DNA from: an uncultured Prevotella sp.
GTDB taxonomy: Bacteria > Bacteroidota > Bacteroidia > Bacteroidales > Bacteroidaceae
DNA: 45,980 bases
Assembly (NCBI GenBank): GCA_934196725.1
Contig: CAKPWR010000016.1
Span: forward strand, 1 to 45,980
Reading direction: 5' to 3'
Both the position numbers and the translations under genes were made by a program. The notes beneath the pieces are model-generated. The model saw only the letters and a list, made by a program, of their open reading frames with translations, was not told the origin of the DNA and did not search any database. Shown here in pieces: positions 9,397 through 18,927 of this stretch (the first letter of the stretch is position 1; the number at the start of each line of letters is the position of its first letter).

Positions 9397-9687
9397 TTAC
9401 AATTGAGATGCTATTGCTGCACCATAAAAGATGACATAAATCACTTGGATAACGAGACCAACAACAATGCCGATAATACTCCATTTCTTGGCATCTTGTG
9501 CCATCAGAGCAGCGGCTTCGTATTGCTTTGTTAGGTAAAGACCATTAACTTTACTAGCCTTAATGATACCAACTATACCAAATGGTAAGCAGCAGCATAC
9601 GGTGCAAGCAATTGCCAAAACCATATTGTTGTCTGGTTTAGGTGGCATAGGTGTAGGAACTTGTTGTTCTAAATTGTTTTGTTCCAT
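9397..9687 (-). CDS. CD225/dispanin-family small membrane protein
   Basis: 96 residues. A proline-rich cytoplasmic start (PTPMPPKPDN) leads to a re-entrant or membrane helix AIACTVCCCLPFGIVGII with the cysteine cluster typical of dispanins. The conserved loop with KASKVN and the YEAAALMAQDAKKW segment comes next, then a C-terminal membrane helix IIGIVVGLVIQVIYVIFYG. Eukaryotic relatives (IFITM) alter membrane fusion and curvature; bacterial roles are unknown. It heads the CD225-DUF2752-TM2 trio and lies 91 bases downstream of trmD. No clear promoter is visible in that gap, so it may be read from the trmD promoter. Confidence 0.9.
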   Translation of the reverse strand: MEQNNLEQQVPTPMPPKPDNNMVLAIACTVCCCLPFGIVGIIKASKVNGLYLTKQYEAAALMAQDAKKWSIIGIVVGLVIQVIYVIFYGAAIASQL

Positions 9688-9778
9688 AATTCTAACTTAT
9701 AGACCATTTATTCGTTATTTTCTTATGGTACAGTCTGGTCTTTTTCGCTGCGCCTAAGAACTTTATGTTAATTGTTGT

Positions 9779-10456
9779 TTATTCCTCCAGCAGGTCAGGG
9801 CGCAGGCGCTTGGTTCGCTCCATGGCCTGGTCGAACTCCCATTGGCGAATCTTCGCCTCGTTGCCGCTCAGCAGAATCTCCGGTACTTTCCATCCCTTGT
9901 AATCGGCAGGGCGAGTATAGATAGGAGCAGCAAGAATGTCGTCTTGGAAGCAATCGGAAAGGGCACTCTGCTCATCGCTGATGACGCCTGGTACCAGTCT
10001 GATTACTGCATCAGAGATGATGGCTGCTGCCAATTCTCCACCGGTTAGCACATAGTCGCCTACGCTGATTTCTCTTGTGATGAGATGGTCGCGTACACGT
10101 TGGTCTATTCCCTTGTAGTGACCACACAGAATGATGAGGTTGCCCTGCATGGACATCTCGTTGGCAATCTTCTGGTTGAAAGTTTCGCCGTCAGGGGAAA
10201 CGTATATGACATCGTCATAGTCGCGTTCGGCTTTTAGTGCAGCAATGCATCGGTCGATAGGTTCGCATTGCATCACCATGCCGGCACTTCCACCGTAAGG
10301 ATAGTCGTCTACTCGTTTCCATTTATCTAATGTATAGTCGCGCAGATTATGAAGATGAATCTCTGCAAGACCCTTCTTCTGCGCACGTGCCAGGATTGAT
10401 TCGCCGAAGAATCCTTCCAGCATCTCTGGTAATACTGTTATAATGTCTATTCTCAT
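9779..10456 (-). CDS. trmD: tRNA (guanine-37-N1)-methyltransferase TrmD
   Basis: Methylates G37 next to the anticodon using S-adenosylmethionine, preventing +1 frameshifts. It has 225 residues, the family size, from the start [13 protein letters not shown]. The trefoil-knot SAM site is visible as [12 protein letters not shown] and [13 protein letters not shown], followed by the C-terminal helix domain ending in RPDLLEE. The reading frame stays open 62 codons further upstream, but that stretch is lysine-rich low-complexity sequence, and a perfect promoter lies inside it only 8 bases before this ATG. The shorter start is therefore preferred. The transcript must be nearly leaderless. In many bacteria trmD sits in a ribosomal operon; here it precedes small membrane proteins. 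Confidence 0.95.
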   Translation of the reverse strand: MRIDIITVLPEMLEGFFGESILARAQKKGLAEIHLHNLRDYTLDKWKRVDDYPYGGSAGMVMQCEPIDRCIAALKAERDYDDVIYVSPDGETFNQKIANEMSMQGNLIILCGHYKGIDQRVRDHLITREISVGDYVLTGGELAAAIISDAVIRLVPGVISDEQSALSDCFQDDILAAPIYTRPADYKGWKVPEILLSGNEAKIRQWEFDQAMERTKRLRPDLLEE

Positions 10457-10464
10457 ATTACGTG

Positions 10465-10496
10465 CAAAAGTAATAAATAAAGTGGAATGCTCCAAA
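10465..10496 (-). promoter_or_regulatory. trmD promoter
   Basis: Read leftward: TTTG (10496-10493), a 20-base spacer, then TACTTTTG (10472-10465). This is an exact match to the Bacteroidota consensus. Only 8 bases separate it from the trmD ATG. Confidence 0.85.
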
Positions 10497-10689
10497 TATT
10501 TTTTGCTTTTTCTTTTCCTTTTCTTACTATTTTTTCTTTTTCCTTGTTTTTTTCTTTGAATTTGTCGTTTCGCGGTAATTTGTTGAAGAAAAGAGCATAA
10601 ATATACAGCAATTTTATCAAAAATCAAGAAAAACAATAGCAAAATGCTAAATTTCTAACAAAAAGTGCTACTAATTGCAGAAAAATTTG

Positions 10690-10697
10690 TATTTTTG
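10690..10697 (+). promoter_or_regulatory. Likely -7 element of the acn-gltA promoter
   Basis: TATTTTTG fits TAnnTTTG. No strong TTTG box sits at the ideal distance. It is about 85 bases before the aconitase start. Confidence 0.5.
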
Positions 10698-10781
10698 CAA
10701 ACAAATAATTTGAAGTGTGCATATTTTCATTGGAAAGATTGCATGCATGAAAGTGATAATAAATAATAATTAGTGAATAAG

Positions 10782-13043
10782 ATGATACTGGACATTGAAA
10801 TGCTGAGAAGCTTTTATGCTTCGTATTCGGAGAGTGTAGCCCAAGCAAAGGCTACTGTGAAACGACCTCTTACTTATGCCGAGAAGGTGCTTTTTGCACA
10901 TCTTTTCGACCCAACTCAGTTGCGACCATATAAAAGAGGTGTAGAATATGTTGACTTCCGACCTAATCGCGTGGCGATGCAGGATGCTACGGCGCAGATG
11001 GCACTCTTGCAGTTCATGAATGCGGGCAAGGATAAGGTAGCTGTGCCTGCTTCCGTACATTGTGATCATTTGATTCGCGCTGATGTGGGCGCTAACATCG
11101 ATCTTCCTGAGGCTTGTAAGACAAATAAAGAGGTTTACGATTTCTTGAAGTCCGTATCTCAGAAATATCATATCGGTTTCTGGGGACCAGGTGCTGGTAT
11201 TATTCATCAGGTAGTGCTCGAAAACTACGCCTTCCCTGGAGGTATGATGGTGGGTACCGATTCTCATACTCCTAATGCCGGTGGCTTAGGTATGGTAGCT
11301 GTTGGTGTAGGTGGTGCTGATGCTGTGGATGTGTTGACCGGTCAGCCTTGGGAACTCAAGATGCCTCGTCTTATCGGTGTCCATCTTACAGGTAAGCTTT
11401 CAGGATGGGCAACTCCAAAGGATGTAATCCTTGAAATCCTTGGTATTCTTACCGTAAAGGGAGGTACCAACGCTATTCTCGAATACTTTGGTGAGGGATT
11501 GGATAGTATCTCTACTACAGGTAAGGCTACTATCTGTAATATGGGTGCTGAGTTGGGTGCTACCTGCTCTATCTTCCCATTCGATCAGAATGCCAGCGAA
11601 TATCTGCGTAAGACTGGTCGTGAGGAAATTGCATCTCTCGCACAGCAGAATGCGGAAGAACTCCGTGCAGATGATGAGGTCTTGGCTAATCCTTCTGCTT
11701 TCTACGACCAGATTGTAGAAATAGACCTTTCTAAGGTGGAGCCTCATTTGAATGGTCCATTCACTCCTGATGCAGCAACACCTATTTCTCACATGAAGGC
11801 CAAAGGTCCTGCCAATGATTATCCTATGGCGGTAGAAGTAGGTTTGGTAGGTAGTTGTACCAACTCTTCTTATCAGGATCTTGCCCGTGCGGCTAGTGTG
11901 GCTCGTCAGGCTTATGAGAAAGGCATAGAAGTGAAAGGTCAGCTAATCATCAATCCTGGCTCAGAGCAGATTCGCTATACAGCCGAGCGTGATGGTATTC
12001 TTGATGATTTCAAGAAGATAGGAGCTCTTATCATGACCAATGCTTGCGGACCTTGCATCGGACAGTGGAAGCGTCATACTGAAGATAATACTCGCAAGAA
12101 TGCTATTGTTACCTCTTTTAATAGAAACTTCCGCCGTCGTGCTGATGGTAACCCTAATACGTTTGCTTTTATCGGAAGTCCTGAGCTTACTGTGGCTCTG
12201 ACCATTGCTGGCAGATTGGATTTCAATCCTGCTACCGATACATTGCTGGACAAGGAAGGTAATAGCGTGAAACTCAATGCTCCTACAGGATTTACTTTCC
12301 CTCCAAAGGGATTTGCCGTAGAAGATAAGGGATTCATTGCTCCAAGTGAAGAAAATGCAAATGTAGAGGTAGTTATTGCTCCAGACAGCAATCGTCTTCA
12401 AAAACTGGCTCCGTTCGCTCCTTGGGATGGTAAGGATTTGGTAGACATGCCTTTGCTTATCAAGACAGAAGGAAAGTGTACCACTGACCATATCTCTATG
12501 GCTGGACCTTGGCTGAAGTTCCGTGGACATCTGCAGAATATTTCTGACAACCTTCTGATGGGAGCCGTGAATGCCTTCAACGGTGAGAGCAATAAGGTGA
12601 AAAACCAGTTGGATGGCAATTATGTTGAGGTTTCTACCGCAGCTAAGGCTTACAAGGCACAGGGAATCAGTAGCATCGTGGTTGCAGAGGATAATTACGG
12701 TGAGGGATCTTCTCGTGAACATGCCGCCATGGAGCCTCGTTTCCTGAACGTAAAGGTGATTTTGGCTAAGAGTTTTGCAAGAATTCATGAGACAAACTTG
12801 AAGAAGCAGGGTATGCTTGCTCTTACATTCTGCAACAAGGACGATTATAATAAGGTACAGGAAGACGATCGTATCTCTTTGACTGGTTTGAAGGAATTTG
12901 CTCCAGGCTCTAAACTCACCGTTACCTTGAAGCATAAAGATGGTTCTGAGGATAGTTTTGAGGTAGAACATACCTATAATGATACACAGATAGCATGGTT
13001 CAAGGCAGGTTCTGCATTGAATTTTGCTGCAAAAAATAAGTAG
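10782..13043 (+). CDS. acn: Aconitate hydratase
   Basis: A [4Fe-4S] enzyme converting citrate to isocitrate. From the ATG at 10782 ([15 protein letters not shown]) it has 753 residues; a GTG three codons upstream is possible but less likely. Cluster-binding cysteines are visible in [11 protein letters not shown] and [10 protein letters not shown]. Substrate and cluster region [12 protein letters not shown] and the swivel domain with [18 protein letters not shown] (catalytic serine region) are complete. The overall layout is that of the mitochondrial-type aconitase common in Bacteroidota. It is translationally close to gltA (2 bases between stop and next ATG), so the pair makes isocitrate from oxaloacetate and acetyl-CoA, feeding 2-oxoglutarate and glutamate synthesis. 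Confidence 0.95.
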   Translation: MILDIEMLRSFYASYSESVAQAKATVKRPLTYAEKVLFAHLFDPTQLRPYKRGVEYVDFRPNRVAMQDATAQMALLQFMNAGKDKVAVPASVHCDHLIRADVGANIDLPEACKTNKEVYDFLKSVSQKYHIGFWGPGAGIIHQVVLENYAFPGGMMVGTDSHTPNAGGLGMVAVGVGGADAVDVLTGQPWELKMPRLIGVHLTGKLSGWATPKDVILEILGILTVKGGTNAILEYFGEGLDSISTTGKATICNMGAELGATCSIFPFDQNASEYLRKTGREEIASLAQQNAEELRADDEVLANPSAFYDQIVEIDLSKVEPHLNGPFTPDAATPISHMKAKGPANDYPMAVEVGLVGSCTNSSYQDLARAASVARQAYEKGIEVKGQLIINPGSEQIRYTAERDGILDDFKKIGALIMTNACGPCIGQWKRHTEDNTRKNAIVTSFNRNFRRRADGNPNTFAFIGSPELTVALTIAGRLDFNPATDTLLDKEGNSVKLNAPTGFTFPPKGFAVEDKGFIAPSEENANVEVVIAPDSNRLQKLAPFAPWDGKDLVDMPLLIKTEGKCTTDHISMAGPWLKFRGHLQNISDNLLMGAVNAFNGESNKVKNQLDGNYVEVSTAAKAYKAQGISSIVVAEDNYGEGSSREHAAMEPRFLNVKVILAKSFARIHETNLKKQGMLALTFCNKDDYNKVQEDDRISLTGLKEFAPGSKLTVTLKHKDGSEDSFEVEHTYNDTQIAWFKAGSALNFAAKNK

Positions 13044-13045
13044 TC

Positions 13046-14392
13046 ATGAACAAAGAATATTTAATATATAAGCTGAGTGATGAGGTTAAGAACTCATGCA
13101 AGATAGATAAAGAGGCATTCAAGAAGTTTAATGTAAAGCGTGGACTTCGTAATGAGGATGGCTCTGGTGTATTGGTAGGATTGACCAATATTGGTAACGT
13201 TGTGGGTTATGAGCGTGATGCAGATGGCAAGTTGACTCCTACAGAGGGTAAACTTTATTATCGTGGCTATGAACTGGATGATTTGGTAAGCCCACTTCTG
13301 AAGGAAAAGCGCTTCGGTTTTGAGGAGGTTGCCTTCCTCCTGCTCTCTGGTCAGTTGCCTGATAAGGAGGAATTGGAGGCATTTAAGGAACTTCTGAATG
13401 ACAATATGCCGCTCGATCACCGTACAATTACCCACATTATTGAGTTGGAGGGTAGCAATATCATGAATATTTTGGCTCGTTGTGTGCTCGAAATGTACAC
13501 TTTTGATCCAAATCCTGATGATATCAGTCGTGATAACTTGATGCGTCAAAGCATCGAGCTGATAGCAAAGTTCCCTACCATTATTGCCTATGCATACAAT
13601 ATTTACCGTCACTCTGTGCAGGGTAGAAGTCTTCATATTCGTCATCCTCGTGAGAATCTCTCTATTGCAGAGAACTTCCTTTACATGATGAAACATGAGA
13701 ACTATTCTGAGCTGGATGCACGTATGCTCGATCTTCTCTTGATTATTCAGGCAGAGCATGGTGGAGGTAACAACTCTACCTTTACGGTGCGTGTTACCTC
13801 TTCTACCCGCACGGATACCTACAGCTCTATCGCGGCAGGTATCGGTAGTTTGAAAGGTCCTTTGCATGGTGGTGCCAATATCAAGGTTATCAATATGTTC
13901 CACCATTTGAAAGAGGCTATCAAGGATTGGACGAATGTCAATGAGCTTGATATCTATCTCAAGCGCATGCTCAACAAGGAGGCTTATGATAAGACTGGTC
14001 TTATCTATGGTATCGGACATGCGGTATATACCTTGAGCGATCCTCGTGCTGTAGAGCTGAAGCGCCTGGCTGGCGAGCTTGCCAAGGAGAAGGGTAGAGA
14101 GGATGAGTACAATTTCTTGAAATTGATAGAGCAGGAGGGCATCAAGTGTCTGCAGGAACATCGTGGTGGAAGTAAGCCTGCATGTGCAAATCTCGACTTC
14201 TATAGTGGTTTTATCTATGAAATGATAGGTCTGCCACAAGAGATTTATACTCCAATCTTCGCTATGGCTCGTATTGTGGGCTGGACTGCACATCGTATCG
14301 AGGAACTCAACTTTGAGGGCCGTCGTATCATTCGTCCTGCTTATAAGAATATACTTGGTGAGCTTGATTATCAGCCGCTTGATGAAAGATAA
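13046..14392 (+). CDS. gltA: Citrate synthase
   Basis: Condenses oxaloacetate and acetyl-CoA to citrate. It has 448 residues. The catalytic triad motifs are seen: first His in LHGGANIKV, second in GIGHAVYTLSDPRA, and Asp in ANLDFYSGF. The citrate-binding arginine region is in RGGSKPACANLD. The protein is longer at the N-terminus than the E. coli enzyme, as usual for the Bacteroidota form. A methylcitrate synthase role cannot be excluded from sequence, but operon linkage with aconitase favours citrate synthesis. It begins 2 bases after acn and ends before a strong terminator. Confidence 0.94.
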   Translation: MNKEYLIYKLSDEVKNSCKIDKEAFKKFNVKRGLRNEDGSGVLVGLTNIGNVVGYERDADGKLTPTEGKLYYRGYELDDLVSPLLKEKRFGFEEVAFLLLSGQLPDKEELEAFKELLNDNMPLDHRTITHIIELEGSNIMNILARCVLEMYTFDPNPDDISRDNLMRQSIELIAKFPTIIAYAYNIYRHSVQGRSLHIRHPRENLSIAENFLYMMKHENYSELDARMLDLLLIIQAEHGGGNNSTFTVRVTSSTRTDTYSSIAAGIGSLKGPLHGGANIKVINMFHHLKEAIKDWTNVNELDIYLKRMLNKEAYDKTGLIYGIGHAVYTLSDPRAVELKRLAGELAKEKGREDEYNFLKLIEQEGIKCLQEHRGGSKPACANLDFYSGFIYEMIGLPQEIYTPIFAMARIVGWTAHRIEELNFEGRRIIRPAYKNILGELDYQPLDER

Positions 14393-14426
14393 AACGGTGA
14401 TTCCTTTTTTTTGAAATATATAAAAG

Positions 14427-14464
14427 CTGGCAATACTCGTAGTGGGTATTGCTAGTTTTTTTTC
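14427..14464 (+). terminator. Terminator of acn-gltA
   Basis: CTGGCAATACTC pairs with GGGTATTGCTAG (two G-T pairs) and is followed by eight or more Ts. Confidence 0.88.
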
Positions 14465-14627
14465 TGATAAAAAGCCAATAAAGGATGGTAATGACGTTTC
14501 TGTTATCTGTTTGGGGACAGTTGCAGTCCGGGTGCTTGTATTTTGTTGCTTTTTGAATGTGTTTATTGAGAGTCTACACTTTTTGTGCATAAAAAACGTT
14601 AATTATTCATGAAAATAGGGGTGTTTA

Positions 14628-14659
14628 TTTGCTGTTCTCAGAATAATGTGATAATTTTG
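14628..14659 (+). promoter_or_regulatory. Promoter of the small membrane protein gene
   Basis: TTTG at 14628-14631, a 20-base spacer, TAATTTTG at 14652-14659: a full consensus. The resulting leader of about 160 bases contains an imperfect stem (TGAGGTCTAA / TTAGATCTCA) and a possible 16-codon upstream frame at 14762. Nothing else was recognised between 14465 and 14827. Confidence 0.7.
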
Positions 14660-14827
14660 CAAATTGAAATTACGTTTTCTGGTAAAAGATGAAAGTTGAG
14701 GTCTAACTATAGTAAATGTTTGAAACTTAGATCTCACCGTAAGTTTAAAGTATTAATTAAAATGGATTGCATTATGAGCTCTGTTTTTTATCAATTGAAT
14801 TTCTTTTGGTGATGAGCGGAACAGTAA

Positions 14828-15202
14828 ATGAAAAAAATTATGGAAAAAGAGTTTGAAGATTATTGGCTAAAGCATCAAAAAAGGTTGATCTTGAAATCGC
14901 CAAAGAACTTGAGAGAAGAGTATCTTGAGTCTACACGCCTAGATACCCCTATGGACTGGGTATGCTTTGTATTGCCGATAGCTGTTGGCATTATACTTCA
15001 GCCTAGATTGAATTTTGAAAGTGAAATTCTGTCATGGGGCGTAGTTTTGCTTGTTGTGGTTGTGCTTTTTGCACTACTTCAGATGGTAAAGCCTTATTTG
15101 CAAAAGAAAAAAACTACGATTCAGGCACTTGATGCCATTAAAAAATTCTATTATGAACGTTATAAAAAATATGGTCTAGACAAAATAGAGTCTTGGTCAT
15201 AA
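14828..15202 (+). CDS. Hypothetical protein with two membrane segments
   Basis: Not recognised. 124 residues: a charged N-terminal stretch (about 1-40, rich in Lys, Glu, Arg), a first membrane helix WVCFVLPIAVGIIL near residues 44-58, a short loop, a second helix WGVVLLVVVVLFALLQMV near 70-88, and a basic C-terminal tail with a KKFYYERYKKYG segment. No cysteines or catalytic-looking motif stand out. A second ATG at 14843 would shorten it by five residues. It has its own consensus promoter, a long leader and a strong terminator, which support a real monocistronic gene. Its function cannot be inferred. Confidence 0.7.
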   Translation: MKKIMEKEFEDYWLKHQKRLILKSPKNLREEYLESTRLDTPMDWVCFVLPIAVGIILQPRLNFESEILSWGVVLLVVVVLFALLQMVKPYLQKKKTTIQALDAIKKFYYERYKKYGLDKIESWS

Positions 15203-15213
15203 TCATGATATGC

Positions 15214-15257
15214 GTTGCGACATATTCAAGATAAGAATATGTCGCAACTTTTTTTTT
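15214..15257 (+). terminator. Terminator, 14-base perfect stem
   Basis: GTTGCGACATATTC pairs with GAATATGTCGCAAC around a 7-base loop, followed by nine Ts. The T run overlaps the end of the convergent hemW gene. Confidence 0.92.
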
Positions 15258-16419
15258 ATACTATCACGAGGTCGCTCATGATATCGTCTGAAATATAGAG
15301 TCCTTTGTGAGTGAGAGAGAGATGGTCGTTCTCTATCTTCATCAGACCGCAGGCAATATGCTTTTGAGCTTCCGAAGCAAGTTGCCGGGCTAGCTCTTCG
15401 CCAAATTCGTCTGCTACATGTTTTATACTGATGCCGTCTGAAGTACGTAGGGCGGTTGCGATGAGGTCGTTGTATCGGCTATTGATGTCAAGCTCTTCTT
15501 TTTCTGAAGGCAACGTTCCTTGTTCTATCTGCTCTATGTATTGTGCCAGTTGGTCAATGTTCCAGCTTCTTGTGGCAAATAGTTGCCCTCCTTTATGGAT
15601 TCGTTTGTATGAATGGGCTGCGGCCCCGATACCAATGTATGGCGTTTCGTGCCAATAGCTGCTATTGTGGCGCGAATGATAGCCAGGGCGGGCAAAATTG
15701 CTGATTTCATAATGTTCGTAGCCGGTTTGGGTAAGAAGTTGTACCAGTGTCTCGTACATATTCCGGCTCGTCTCTTCATCAATTTCTTCAATTTTACCCT
15801 GTTCTAATAAGCGATAGAGTGAGGTCCCTTCTTCATACATCAAACTATAAGCTGAGATGTGTTCTACATTCAGATTGATGGCTTCCTGAATATCGCTCTT
15901 CCATTGCTCGATATTTTCGCCAGGAAAGCCGAACATGAGGTCGATACTGATATTGTTGATGGCAATGTTGCGTAAGCGTTCTACGGCTATTCTTACTTCT
16001 TGGGCGTTGTGGCGTCGATGTAAAAAGTGCAAACGCTCATTGCTGAATGTCTGGGCGCCCATGCTGATGCGGTTGACGGGGAGTTGTTTGAGGGTTTGGC
16101 AAAACTCTTCTGTAACATCATCAGGATTGCATTCCATCGTGATTTCCATTTCGCGATTAATGTTTCCTAGATATTTACTGATACCATCGAATAATTTGAT
16201 GAGTTGTTCACCTGTAAGTTGACTGGGTGTGCCACCTCCAAGGTAGATGGTTTCTATCTTTTCTCCTTCTTCCAATTCCTGAAGAATAGGGCGTAGAGAC
16301 ATTTCTTTTATGAGTGCGTCTACGTATGCATCCCTTAGTTTGAGGGATGTAGTGCTGTAAAAACCGCAATAAATGCAGCGGCTTTCGCAGAATGGGATAT
16401 GTATGTATAATCCTGCCAT
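15256..16419 (-). CDS. hemW: Radical SAM heme chaperone HemW (coproporphyrinogen oxidase-like)
   Basis: A radical S-adenosylmethionine protein of 387 residues. The start MAGLYIHIPFCESRC puts the iron-sulfur motif at C11, C15 and C18, followed by GF. GGTPSQL and the ribosyl-interacting YLGGGTPS stretch follow, then a HemN C-terminal domain. The size and lack of the extra N-terminal HemN segment fit HemW, a heme-inserting chaperone for respiratory enzymes, rather than the true oxygen-independent coproporphyrinogen oxidase. Many databases still label this family as an oxidase. It is a single gene with its own promoter and is convergent with the preceding small membrane protein. Confidence 0.9.
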   Translation of the reverse strand: MAGLYIHIPFCESRCIYCGFYSTTSLKLRDAYVDALIKEMSLRPILQELEEGEKIETIYLGGGTPSQLTGEQLIKLFDGISKYLGNINREMEITMECNPDDVTEEFCQTLKQLPVNRISMGAQTFSNERLHFLHRRHNAQEVRIAVERLRNIAINNISIDLMFGFPGENIEQWKSDIQEAINLNVEHISAYSLMYEEGTSLYRLLEQGKIEEIDEETSRNMYETLVQLLTQTGYEHYEISNFARPGYHSRHNSSYWHETPYIGIGAAAHSYKRIHKGGQLFATRSWNIDQLAQYIEQIEQGTLPSEKEELDINSRYNDLIATALRTSDGISIKHVADEFGEELARQLASEAQKHIACGLMKIENDHLSLTHKGLYISDDIMSDLVIV

Positions 16420-16507
16420 ATTTTTTACTTCTTATAAATCTTTCTTACTTACCCTTGTCTTCTTAAATATAATAAGGTGTAAGGAGATTTTTTTATTTAA
16501 CAAAGTG

Positions 16508-16539
16508 CAAAATTACTAATATGTTTTAAAAATAAGCAA
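16508..16539 (-). promoter_or_regulatory. hemW promoter
   Basis: Leftward TTG at 16539-16537, 21-base spacer, then TAATTTTG at 16515-16508, a full -7 match. The leader is about 85 bases. Confidence 0.65.
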
Positions 16540-16555
16540 CTTTTTCGATAAAACT

Positions 16556-16587
16556 TTTGGAAGTATCAAGAAAAAAGCGTAATTTAG
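16556..16587 (+). promoter_or_regulatory. Probable promoter of the EF-G paralogue
   Basis: TTTG at 16556-16559, 20-base spacer, TAATTTAG at 16580-16587, which misses one base of the -7 consensus. An off-consensus box would fit a gene needing an activator; that part is inference. The leader is about 80 bases. Confidence 0.5.
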
Positions 16588-16673
16588 TACCATGAAACGG
16601 AAAAACCGCAAGGTTGGACTGTTGAAGACAACTAGCAAATTTAATGTATAACCCTTAAAAATCTATAAGCGTC

Positions 16674-18836
16674 ATGAGAGTATATCAGACAAATGAGATT
16701 AAGAACATTGCATTGCTGGGCAGTGCGGGTAGCGGCAAGACTACACTTGCCGAAAGTATGTTATTTGAAGCAGGCGTTATCAAGCGTAGAGGCTCTGTAG
16801 AAGCGAAGAATACGGTGAGCGACTACTTCCCAGTTGAGCTGGAGTATGGTTACTCTGTGTTCCCTACCGTTTTTCATGTGGAGTGGAACAACAAGAAGTT
16901 GAATATCATCGACTGCCCTGGTAGCGACGATTTCGTTGGTGGTGCAATTACATCCCTCAATGTAACCGATCAGGCAGTTATCCTTATCAATGGTCAATAT
17001 GGTCCAGAGGTTGGCACCCAGAACAACTTCCGCTATACCGAGAAGTTGGGCAAGCCTGTTATCTTCCTCGTTAACCAGCTTGACTCTGACAAGTGTGATT
17101 TCGATAACCTCATTGCAACCATGAAGGACATCTATGGCCCTAAGTGTGTGCAGATACAATATCCTATTGAGACCGGTCCTGGCTTCAATGCTCTCATTGA
17201 CGTCTTATTGATGAAAAAATATTCCTGGAAACCAGAAGGCGGTGCTCCTATCATCGAGGATATTCCTGAGGAGGAAATGGACAAGGCAATGGAACTTCAT
17301 GCTGCACTCGTTGAGGCTGCTGCCGAGAACGACGAGGGTCTGATGGAGAAATTCTTCGAGAGCGAGAGCTTGACAGAGGATGAACTCCGCGAGGGTATCC
17401 GTAAGGGACTGGTTACCCGCAGTATCTTCCCTGTGTTCTGTGTTTGTGCCGGTAAGTCTATGGGTGTTCATCGCCTGATGGAATTCCTGGGCAATGTGGT
17501 TCCTTTCGTAAGCGAGATGCCTAAATTGCATAATACCCGTGGTGAGGAGATAACTCCTGATGCCAATGGTCCTGAGAGTGTTTACTTCTTCAAGACTGGT
17601 TTGGAGCCACACATCGGTGAGGTTAGCTACTTCAAGGTAATGAGCGGTTCTATCAAGAGCGGTGATGACCTGACCAATGCTGACCGTGGTTCTAAGGAGC
17701 GTATCGGACAGATTTATGCCTGCGCTGGTGCCAACCGTGTGCCTGTGGATCAGTTGAACGCCGGTGACATCGGCTGTACCGTGAAGATGAAGGACGTGAA
17801 GACTGGTAATACCTTGAACGGAAAGGGTGCCGAGTGGCGCTTCGACTTTATCAAGTATCCTAACCCTAAGTATTCTCGTGCTATCAAGGCGGCTAATGCC
17901 CAGGATACAGAGAAACTGATGGCTGCCCTCATCAAGATGCGTCAGGAAGACCCTACATGGGTTGTTGACCAGAGTAAGGAGTTGCGACAGGTTATCGTTC
18001 GTGGTCAGGGTGAGTTCCATCTCCGTACATTGAAGTGGCGTTTGGAAAACAACGAGAAACTCAACGTTACATTCGAGGAGCCTCGTATTCCATATCGTGA
18101 GACTATTACCAAGAAGGCTCGTGCAGACTATCGTCATAAGAAGCAGAGTGGTGGTGCTGGTCAGTTCGGTGAGGTACATCTCATTGTTGAGCCTTATGCA
18201 GAAGGTATGCCAGATCCAACATCGTTCACTTTCAACGGTCAGGAGTTCAAGATGAATATCAAGAGCCGTGAAGAGGTTTCTTTGGAATGGGGTGGCAAGT
18301 TGGTATTCCTCAACTCTGTTGTAGGTGGTGCCATCGATGCCCGATTCATGCCAGCTATCCTCAAGGGTGTTATGGACTGTATGGAGCATGGACCTCTGAC
18401 AGGTTCTTATGCTCGTGATGTCCGTGTAATCGTATATGATGGTAAGATGCACCCTGTAGACAGCAATGAATTGTCATTTATGTTGGCTGCCCGTCGTGCC
18501 TTCAGTGATGCTTTCAAGCAGGCAGGTCCTAAGATTTTGGAACCTATTTATGATTTGGAAGTTTATGTTCCTGCCGACTATATGGGTGATGTAATGAGTG
18601 ACCTCCAGGGACGCCGTGCTCTTATCATGGGTATGGATTCTGAGGCTGGTTATCAGAAGCTCAGTGCTAAGATTCCTCTCAAGGAACTTGCAAATTACTC
18701 TATTTCTCTCAGTTCGATTACTGGTGGTCGTGCTTCATTCACAACCAAGTTTGCCAGCTATGAGTTGGTTCCTACTGACATTCAGAGCAAGTTGATTGCT
18801 GAGCATGAGGCTGAGTTGGCAAAGGAAGCTGAATAA
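16674..18836 (+). CDS. fusA2: EF-G2-type elongation factor paralogue with a degenerate GTPase site
   Basis: A translation factor of the EF-G family, 720 residues with all five domains (GTPase, domain II, III, IV with ARADYRHKKQSGGAGQFG, and V). The P-loop GSAGSGKT is intact (16-23). The G3 motif reads D80-C-P-G-S84 instead of DTPGH, so the catalytic histidine of normal EF-G is replaced by serine. The switch I RGITI motif is also missing, and G4 reads NQLD (134-137) rather than NKxD. Known from Bacteroides thetaiotaomicron: its EF-G2 paralogue lacks GTPase activity, is induced by the Cur regulator under carbon limitation and aids gut colonisation. This protein has the same features, so a starvation translation role is inferred. 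It is followed by rprXY after a terminator. Confidence 0.88.
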   Translation: MRVYQTNEIKNIALLGSAGSGKTTLAESMLFEAGVIKRRGSVEAKNTVSDYFPVELEYGYSVFPTVFHVEWNNKKLNIIDCPGSDDFVGGAITSLNVTDQAVILINGQYGPEVGTQNNFRYTEKLGKPVIFLVNQLDSDKCDFDNLIATMKDIYGPKCVQIQYPIETGPGFNALIDVLLMKKYSWKPEGGAPIIEDIPEEEMDKAMELHAALVEAAAENDEGLMEKFFESESLTEDELREGIRKGLVTRSIFPVFCVCAGKSMGVHRLMEFLGNVVPFVSEMPKLHNTRGEEITPDANGPESVYFFKTGLEPHIGEVSYFKVMSGSIKSGDDLTNADRGSKERIGQIYACAGANRVPVDQLNAGDIGCTVKMKDVKTGNTLNGKGAEWRFDFIKYPNPKYSRAIKAANAQDTEKLMAALIKMRQEDPTWVVDQSKELRQVIVRGQGEFHLRTLKWRLENNEKLNVTFEEPRIPYRETITKKARADYRHKKQSGGAGQFGEVHLIVEPYAEGMPDPTSFTFNGQEFKMNIKSREEVSLEWGGKLVFLNSVVGGAIDARFMPAILKGVMDCMEHGPLTGSYARDVRVIVYDGKMHPVDSNELSFMLAARRAFSDAFKQAGPKILEPIYDLEVYVPADYMGDVMSDLQGRRALIMGMDSEAGYQKLSAKIPLKELANYSISLSSITGGRASFTTKFASYELVPTDIQSKLIAEHEAELAKEAE

Positions 18837-18927
18837 TTTGATATTTCGTTTGTAACTATATTACAATACATTAGTTGAGAATTATCTCTCTTATATAAAT
18901 TAAAATTTTATGTTGATATGACCAATG

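Noticed and set aside
10457..10642. N-terminal extension of trmD
   Set aside because: A lysine-rich low-complexity stretch that contains the trmD promoter; it is not part of the family.
13094..14590. 498-codon open frame antisense to gltA
   Set aside because: Mirrors codon structure of a well-identified gene; no family motifs and a composition of Ile/Leu/Thr-rich shadow translation.
17205..18452. 415-codon open frame antisense to the EF-G paralogue
   Set aside because: Shadow of a strongly conserved gene on the other strand; no recognisable domain or promoter.
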